From Fasciola hepatica (taxonomy: Eukaryota; Platyhelminthes; Trematoda; Plagiorchiida; Fasciolidae), in NCBI GenBank assembly GCA_948099385.1, contig CANUEZ040000013.1, forward strand, positions 1,887,001 to 1,951,000: DNA of 64,000 nucleotides, given 5' to 3'. The notes under the pieces are model-generated. The model searched no databases, had not been told where the DNA came from, and saw only the letters and a list, made by a program, of their open reading frames with translations. Within the stretch, counting starts at the first letter, position 1, and each line of letters begins with the position of its first letter. Below, piece after piece: positions 35,201 through 44,200 of the stretch. A program made the position numbers and the translations under genes.

Positions 35201-38200
35201 ATGCTCGATGGGGAGGTTCTGGCAGTTGTCGATCACTTCACCTACCTCGGTAGCTGCGTGAGGACGGATGGGAGCACAGTAGTAGAGGTGAGCACGCGGA
35301 TATCCAAAGCACGATTGGCGTACGCTGGACTGAAGCACTTGTGGCGCCGATGCGATATTTCACTGAAGTTGAAAGGTCGTGTATACTGTGCTGAAGTGCG
35401 TTCAGTTTTGTTGTATGGTTGCGAAACTTGGAGTCTGCGTGCTGAAGATATTCGTCGTCTTGAGGTTTTCGACCATCGATGTTTACGTAGTATCGCTAGG
35501 ATTGGGTGGAATAGCCGAGTAAGCAACGATGAGGTAAGAAAGCGAGTATTGGGTACTAATTCAGAGAACGTTTTGTCACAGCGTATCCAACTTAGTAGAC
35601 TTCGTTGGTTGGGACACGTGTTACCTATGGCAAACATACGTCTACCGTACCGTGTCCTATTCTCCGCCCCTCCTAGGGAGTGGAAGAGACTACGTGGAGG
35701 TCAACAGATGACGTGGCAGCGAGGAATGAGAAAATGTACAGCAGACTTAGGAAAAGTAGGTGCTTCACGTCTTCGTGGTTGGGGTCCAAAAGATCCGTCT
35801 ACCAGTTGGCTGGAGACACTGAAGGATATGGCTGCGAACCGCGAACAGTGGCGATCGTGTTGTCTTTTTCTATCGAATCAGAATGTTTGATCGGTGTACG
35901 TTTGTACAGTTAGACTGTGTATTCCGTGTGTTGGCTACTAGGGCATTCTTTTCTTTTCCCACCCATATAGGTCCACTCCCTGTCCATCTTGTGTATTCAT
36001 ACTTTTTAATTCAACATGCAACATGGTGAGAAAGGCAGTGGTCAGTGGGGCTTGCCATACTGTTTAACGCTGTACGATGATGATGATGATGATGACTCAT
36101 CACAGTTGGTTTATAGTTGTAATCTCATTTGAATCGCAGTAACGTGCACGGACGAAGTTCATCTTTAGGAACATACGGTGATTCGTCCAAAGTTTATTCG
36201 TTGGTTCACACAGCTAACCTTCAGAACGAGAACATGGTCCAAATATGGACTTCCGTAATGAGTAGTATGGCTTTATATTCGGATGAATTGGGACTGCGTC
36301 GTCGTTCTGAAGAGTAGTCGTGTTAACCGACGAATTAACTTTGGGAATAACACTGAGTGCTCCTAAAAATGGACTTTCCGTCCATGCACGCCATCTACGA
36401 AGCAAATGAAATTACAACCCCATACATATTTGTTTGCAATCAGTCAAAGGATCACAAAATAAAGACATGTTTTTAGTTGATATCAACCAGTTTGGTTTTT
36501 CGCCGAGCTTTTCAGTTACTACATGCATGCGCACGAGTGCAGTGGAAGGGATATAGACCCCATATCCACAAAGACCCACTGCCCTATTGGGGATAACCGG
36601 CGAACAGCCGCAAAGACTTGGAGTGGAGAACCAAATAAGGTCCCAATGGGTCAGGTGTGGTAACGAGGGGACGATAGTGGATTACTGTCTACCATCAAAC
36701 GGCTGCTGCAACGATGGTAATAAATCATCCTCGAAGAAAAATGCGACTGTTGAAACCTCATTTGTCGACGGGAGCATAACCGCTCACTTTTCCATACCCT
36801 ATAACTCTGCGGCAAGCAAATCGAGAAGTATGTATGCCAAAGAAGTTCGAGATCACACAACAGTAAATGGCTAATTATATCCAATTCAGTTCAAACTATA
36901 CCACGAAGATAATCGAGACGATAGGACTGTTGAACGGAAAGACGATTGAATCTAAAAATATGAATATCACGAACGGGCTGGAGAAAATGGGACTTCGGTA
37001 GTGATATGCGAACTGGATTTTAGAAGCTTACGTCACAAAATATGATTGCTTGTCCCACACTAAAACCACCGTAAATATCTGTCAGGGCCTGATATTTCTC
37101 CACCCAGTCATTGAAAAGCAAGTAGTACTGTTTGATATTCTTCAACGGTAATTGTGTTCGTTTTACACGGATTTCGATTGGATTGGGAACGTAGTCTCGA
37201 GCGAATTCCATCACTTGTTCATCGTATGTGGCCGAGAAAAGAAGAATCTGACAGGCAGGAGATAATTTGCTATAGAAAAAAAACAACAAAGTGGTAAGGT
37301 TTCCGTTTTTGAAAAAAGAATTTCGGAAATTAAATTAATCAACATGTCAGAGATTCGCGTTTAGTGAGATGCCCAAACAGTCGTCCATAATTTCAAGAAC
37401 GACAGTGGATACTAAGGTCAATTTTTTCAAATGTGTTTCCATTTTTCGCAAAGATGTGAAAACATGGCAGGTGGCGAGGTTGTTAAGAGTCAGTCTAGAG
37501 TTTAACAAACCAACAGAAAACTAGATAAATCTGACACACTTTAGTACAGGGAAATCAATGGCTTGCAGCACTCAGATCAAGCAAACCAGTAGCACGTCGA
37601 ACAAAATGCTACCGAACGAGGGATGATTCGAGGACCAGAGTTCCACATCAAAACCTTACAAAATGATATAATTGAAAGCACTGGGAGAGAATTACCAGCC
37701 GACTTTGCCTGTTCCAATCTTTCTAATCAAAAAACATTGATGCAGCTGTTTCAACCCGATGGATTGCAATCCCAAGAGAGAATCGGAACAATCGGCGTTA
37801 ACGATAAATAATGTGACAGCAATCAAGTTTGTTTGGGTGCAGTGGCCTCCAAAATGACGGTCAACCACATTACCGGAAGAGGTCGTGTACGCGCGTTAAA
37901 CACGAACCACATACCGGGTGACATAAACAGGAAACTCAAAAATAATTTCATACAGTGATATCGGAAGCAACAAGCATTGCGATGCTTAGTGAAGATCTGG
38001 ATAGTGGGGGAAACGCTGTAGCTCCATAATCCGCTTTTACTTACCGTACGATTAGGAAAGATAGACTTTGATTCTTTTGCCCGTTTACAACACGATAAGA
38101 CATTGATGTAGGTCGGTATAATAGTCGTTGATACTGAGCAGTCCTTTCAGCTTTGTTAGCTGTTTGTCTTGCATTTCAGTGACACCTCACAGTCTCACTG

Positions 38201-41200
38201 AGTCGAAAATGACAAAAAATCGAAATTCCAAATGCAATAATTACACAACAGACCGTAGAACTTGATCTTGTCGTGTTGCTCCCAACCCTTCTGTGGGCAG
38301 CCTTTGCGAATCTTAATCTGAAAGCCTAACATTACCTACGCCGAACAGCTTCGTTACCTGGGTAGTTACATCCCACCAAGTGGTCAGATAACGTAACAGG
38401 CGTCGTCACGTTTGGCTTTTGCATCTGTCACTCAGGCGTGACATCCGGTTGTCCGTCAAGAGTCGAGTGAACTCTGTGTCCGTTAGATCGATTCCTTTTG
38501 CGGTTCAGAATCATGGCTGTCAAGGGTATAAGATGGGCGAAGACTGTCGATGTTTGAGCATTGACGTTTCCGTAGTATTGCTTGAATACGGTGGAGATGC
38601 CGTATCAGCAATGCCGAGGCTAGACGTAAGGTGCCGGGAACCAATGGTCAGTCACTGGAACAAGTAGAGGTTAAGGTTACTGGCACCTGTGTTACGCGTG
38701 CTCATCGATAGATTTCTTCGGTGTATGCTGTCCTCCGAGGCAGGTAGTGATTGGGAAGTAGGTCGAGGTGGTCAGTCCATGACAAGGTACGGGAACCCTG
38801 ACCACTGAACTCGGTGAAAGTAAGATGTGTCAAACTTCTGGGTTGGGGAACACGAAACTCACTCACCAGATGGCTGGATACATCAAGTAGGATGGCTAGG
38901 TATCGCGACCAGTGGCGTGATTGTTTTTGGGCCCATTCTTTGTCTTCGTGAGTTCAGCTTGTTACTTGACTTTCGGCTCTTTCACTTTATGCTTTTATTC
39001 ATACTGCCTTAACTTGCCGGTGTTGCGGAGTACAGATGTGCGAGGTTATTAGTTGAATGAACCGAACTAAATGGCCAAATTTTTGGTTAAGTTTTTCACA
39101 TCTTTTAACGTCATTGACTAACCACGTCGATGAATCTTCTGGCTGCCACCTACCTCGAATAATAATGCATATCGAGTGTATGACTGAAGAGAACAGATGT
39201 TCCAATGAAAAGTTGCAGAAATGCCGAAAACCTAGCAGATGAAGTCCAACAAATGAAGCATTGTAATCGACAAAACAACCAAACTCGAGGCTTTAGTTCA
39301 AGGTCGATCTGACTCCCTTCCCCAGCCCTTAATTTTTTTCTTTAATGTTTTGTGCCACACCTGCTCATTCGTTGAACCACACATCGGACATTGACCTTAC
39401 GCGACCGCCGACTGACGGGCGCATTCCTTTCGGCTCATGATCTCTGACCCTCATTTCCCATAGTGTTGTGTTTGGTTTATTTCACGCACGCCACGCGAAC
39501 CAATCATGCATAGACAAACATTTGCTTGGTGATCACCTTTAATTACGCTTCCGCGCGAGCAGTACTGACTTGTCGACTTTGCTATGTACTGATTGGCCTT
39601 ACTGTTTTGCGCGTGACAGCGCATATAGTTCAGCTTTTTCGTTTATCTGCCGCATACGGCCTGGTTCTATGTTTACGTTCGTACAAATAAATGCAGTGCT
39701 GATATTGCGTGTGCTACTGCTAACTACGAACACAACACATAGACATTTCATTGACTCAATCGCTCGAATCTCAAGCGATCCTGAATTTGCTTGCATCTGG
39801 CCGACTCTAATTCGCAAAGCGGTTACCGTTGAGGTTTGTACAGTTTTTGTCATACTAACGGTTGTTTTGTAAAGAGTTCAGGCAGTTCAGTGCAGATAAC
39901 CATTAACCATGCACTTCGTGCAGCGGCTTTGGTTGCCATCTCCTGGCCACAACCTCAATCGGAAGCAAAGAGAAAGGACAGGAATATTGAAGGGTCAGTA
40001 AAAAAACTACAGATATTGGTATCAAGTCGATAAAGAAGGTTTGTGAGTACGAGAGCAACACTGATCACGACACCTAGCCACTTCCTCTAACATATATAAC
40101 CACTGAGTGGGAGGGTCTCTTGGAACCCACCCAGGAAGTCTAACATACCCTACGTGACCAAGTCCACAGGTGAGGTTTTTCATACGTTTCTTACATGTCG
40201 TGGATCAGTCCGTCTTATTCATTTTCCAGCCGGTATCCGCCTCGGCGAACATGGCGCGCGGAGGAATCCTATCAGGGGACATGCGCAGCACATGCCCAAA
40301 ATATCTTAGTCTGGTGACCTTTAGTGTTTCATCTAATGATCTGATCTTGGAACTTTCGACTCTCCGAAGAAACTCAGCATTGTTCATACGGTGTTCCCAC
40401 CCGATGTGAGCAGTGCTACGAAGACATCAGTGTTCGAATACCGACAATTTTCGCATATCCTCCACCCGTAGTGGCCGCGTCACTGAACCATACAGGAGCA
40501 CGGGGCTGACTGTTGCAGCGTACACACGACCCTTGATAGATAAACGGATGTCATGTCGACGCCACAGAGGATTCACATTGGCATATGTCAAACGGGCTTT
40601 CTGTATACGCAAAGACATCTCATTCGATATCCGACCTACGGGTGAAATGCAGACATTGAAAGGTTTGGCGTTGTATCAACGCAATCATGCAACAGCATTT
40701 TGCACTTTGAAGGTGCAAAACGCATACCAAAAATTGCTACGCAGCCAAACAAGCTGCCTCAAAAAGCGCACAACTTACCTGGATTTTCACTTGGAAGAAC
40801 TATGTCGTCTGCATATTTAACGCCAGACACTTCCCCGCCCAAGAAAAGTTCAATGCCACTATTATCAGCTGACAAAAGTGAGGTCTCTGAGATCATATCA
40901 ACCACGAAGTTGAAGAGAAAAGGAGAAAGGGGCAACTCAGACGCATATCACTTTTCGTAATGAACTCGGGTGAAAAAGCACCGTAAACCCGAACTCGGCT
41001 TCGGCTATTCACGTAAAATGACTTTCTCTGGTACAACCTTCAACAACAGGCAGCGCCAGAGAACTGTGCAGTCGACTGAGTCCAAGACCGCTGCAGGATC
41101 AAGAAAAACGAGGATAGTGTGCCTATGTTCTAAAATTTGTCGAAAAGTGAAGATGTGACCAATGCAACCTCGACCAGGTCTTAACCCAGCTTGATTCTCA

Positions 41201-44200
41201 CGCGAGCACAGTTCGCGAGCGGTTGATAGGCGGTGGAGAGTAATATCAGCAAGCAGTTTAGATGCGATGTTAAACAAACTCATGCTCTTGTGGTCATCTT
41301 TCTTGTAAATTTGTACGATCACCGATTCACATCAACTTATTTTTTTACTTTTAGGAGACTACCTCCTACTAGAGGATGAGTCAGCTCAATAAATATCTCG
41401 TATCATAGCTGACCACCGGCGACGGTTGGAAGCGAGTTCGGTGAAAATCGAGATTCAGTGTGACTGGTTGTTGGACCTTGGGCAGCATTAGCAGCCTCAA
41501 ATGGAGCCCACTGGACGTCTGTCCATCGCTTTTCTGGATTCCGGGCATTTAACTACATCGATAACCTGGTGGATAATTCTGCTTAGAAAGCAGATCGATG
41601 GTTATCGTCGAGTAGCAGCTGCGGTGGACGGTTGGCTTCTGCGTGATTTCGGCCACCGACGAGACGTAGGCCGAAACGCGCGCAGACAAGAGTGTGACCA
41701 GTGTATACAAAAGTAGATCAAAATGATCGAAAATCTTGAGTTGAGCAGCGCCAGCGGTAACCGACAGCAATGTGGTCGATCTGGATCAAACGCTGTGAAC
41801 GCGCAGGAGGACGATAGGTTGGTGGGTGACACTTTTAGTGCGAGGAATTGGTATTCGCTAGAAACCGTCAATGGCTGGAACAAAGTTGAATGAGTCGATC
41901 GCCGTTATCGGCTGGAACGCCAGATCGGCCTCCCATACTTTTCTCCGTCTCGTCTAGGTTTCCAGCTGGAACACTGAAATCACCAGCAACAACCATGATG
42001 TGCTTTATAAAGAACCGTACTGAGAAAAACAATTGGACGCTTTTATGGATTTTGTTGCGCGTATCTCGACGACAACCAGAAGTCTGTTACAAGCACTCTA
42101 AATTAACACTGACCAGCTGACGGCAGCGCACAAATTCCCCTCCGGGAAATGGATCTTGAGGGGTGGACAACGACGTACATCTGAAAGACAGGTGATGAAG
42201 CATGGCACAACAATAAATGCAGTTTTTTAGAGCGAAACCACAACTTTTCAAAATAAATGTAAGCAAAATATTTCACAGAAAGGTAGGTTTCTGATTCTGA
42301 GTCATGTGCCACGCTGAAAAGCCAGCACATTACCCATTCACAAAAGCCTGAGTAGGTCTGAGCTATGGAACGAAACACTGACACACTAAACATACTTTTT
42401 AATACGCATAGTAATGTTGAGAAAACCTTCTTCTTCCATCATCAGATCGGCTTCGTCGAGGACAAATGTAATCAGACGAGAAGCATCAAGACGCACAGGT
42501 CCAGTACATCGTACCCATTGGGCTACTGTTCCTGGTGTGCCCACTATGACCTGATTGAGCACAAAACCATCTGCATCAACCGCCGCTGGACAAGAAAAAT
42601 CGATAGTCAAGGTTACATTTCATCCTAAGAATGTTAACAAACCAACTATTACAAGGACATTTAGGTTCCTGGCAAGTGACACATTAGGAAAAATAAGGAT
42701 TTTGTAAAAATCCGGACCAAACGATGCAAAGAGGGTATCGAAAACTCGATGCGCCATGTGTTGCCTTATTCCAAAAGTTATTATGTTAACAACACAGCGT
42801 TGTTGGCAGATGTCATTCGTCAACATCTCGGCTTTTTTATTTAATTTTTTATTACATGCTTACGCATGAGTGCAGTAGGAGGGGCATTAACCCCATAGCC
42901 AAGAAGGCCCACTACACTATTAGGGATAACCGGCAGCCAGATCCTGAGACTTGGAGTGGCGAAGAACCATATAAAATCCCAAAAGGTCAGGTGTGATAAC
43001 GATCCGGACGACAGTGGATTACTGTCTACCTCCAAAGAAACCGATGGTGGCGGGGATTTGAACCTCGGACCTTCGGGGTCATAAGCAAACGTTCTAAACC
43101 ACCCGACCACCACCGGGATAACCTTTCTCAAGGTAATTTTACAATCAAATAACTTAGAGGGTACGTTCACATGTCAACGGATGTTAGGTTGTGTTGTTCT
43201 ATGCTGGGTGACCTTGTCACCATCGAGGCGTATGGTGTGACTGACAACGAATCACCTACTTGCCACATAAATAAACGTACACACGCTCACACACAATCAG
43301 ACATTTTTTGACATGTGAACGTCCCCCCAGTTACTTGATTGTAAAATTGCCTCGAGAGAAGTTACCCACGGTAACCGGAGCGTTGGCGAATTACATCTAC
43401 CAATGACGCTGTGTTATTAACATCATTAATTTCGCTATAAAAAGGGCTTGTTTGACATCCGCTGAACAAAACAGTGAGATTTTAGGCAGTTCACACCAAG
43501 TCACGGTTGTCGATAGCCTCTGATGGCGCAGTGGACTGTAGAGGCCACGTGGCACATCCCGCATACTGCAAGCAACGAATGAAAAATTGAAAAACGATAT
43601 CAAGCTAGCTAATTCCTCGATAAATAAACTAATAGCATCCAAAAGGGAAGGTGTAGCAAGCAATAAAAAATTTTGACTAGTTACTGAGAAACCAATCCGT
43701 AAATTTCTGAAATGTTTGTTTGGTTTACCTTGGTCTCCGCGAACTGCCGTACCAAATGTCACACCGTTCATATACTTCGCCATCTGGCGTCCGACTGATG
43801 CTATTTGTAATGCCAGCTCACGAGTTGGAGCCATGCAGAGGCATTGGGCATATTGCCGTTCTGCATTTAATCGAGAGAGCATGGCAAGGAGAAAAGTAGC
43901 GGTTTTTCCTGTTCCGGATTGGGACTGGGCAATCATATTCTGTGGGCTGAAAGGTATCGGTGTTAAGTGTGTTAAAGACTCATCCTTCATTGTCTCTGTG
44001 GACGTTTCTGCCAAATAAAATTTCTAGTCTGGATTACAATTGAAAAATTCGCGAGAGCAGTCGTTCACCGAAAAATCGTGATAAAATGCTCTACTTTTTG
44101 ATTGAATGACACAAGCGGCAGTAATTTGATGAAACAAAAAACCACCCTTATAATTACTCAAATATACGCTGATTACATAAGAACAAAACACAACCAACAC

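Larger units (their letters stand above)
32770..36100 (+). mobile_element. RTE-clade non-LTR retrotransposon, near complete but disabled
   Basis: RTE elements encode one protein with an apurinic-type endonuclease and RT. Here the endonuclease region is broken and the RT is open. The 3' UTR ends in a repeat of GAT/ATG units (36076-36093), the short tandem tail typical of RTE. The 5' stretch 32740-32875 is shared with 20930-21040. The copy is inserted antisense in a host intron. Sister fragments lie at 20.5, 23.9, 38.3-39.0 and 40.2-42.0 kb. Confidence 0.85.
32401..37031 (-). other. Intron of the DDX19-like gene holding an antisense RTE
   Basis: This 4,631-nt intron contains an RTE copy on the opposite strand (32.77-36.10 kb), a 301-bp inverted-repeat element and a SINE fragment. 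Confidence 0.85.
37270..42395 (-). other. Largest intron of the DDX19-like gene (5,126 nt)
   Basis: It contains two RTE fragments in opposite orientations (38.32-39.01 plus, 40.20-41.99 minus). The intervals 37.3-38.3 and 39.0-40.2 kb show nothing recognisable. Confidence 0.85.
42586..43728 (-). other. Intron of the DDX19-like gene (1,143 nt)
   Basis: It holds a SINE copy and an adjoining 258-bp inverted-repeat structure. Confidence 0.85.
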
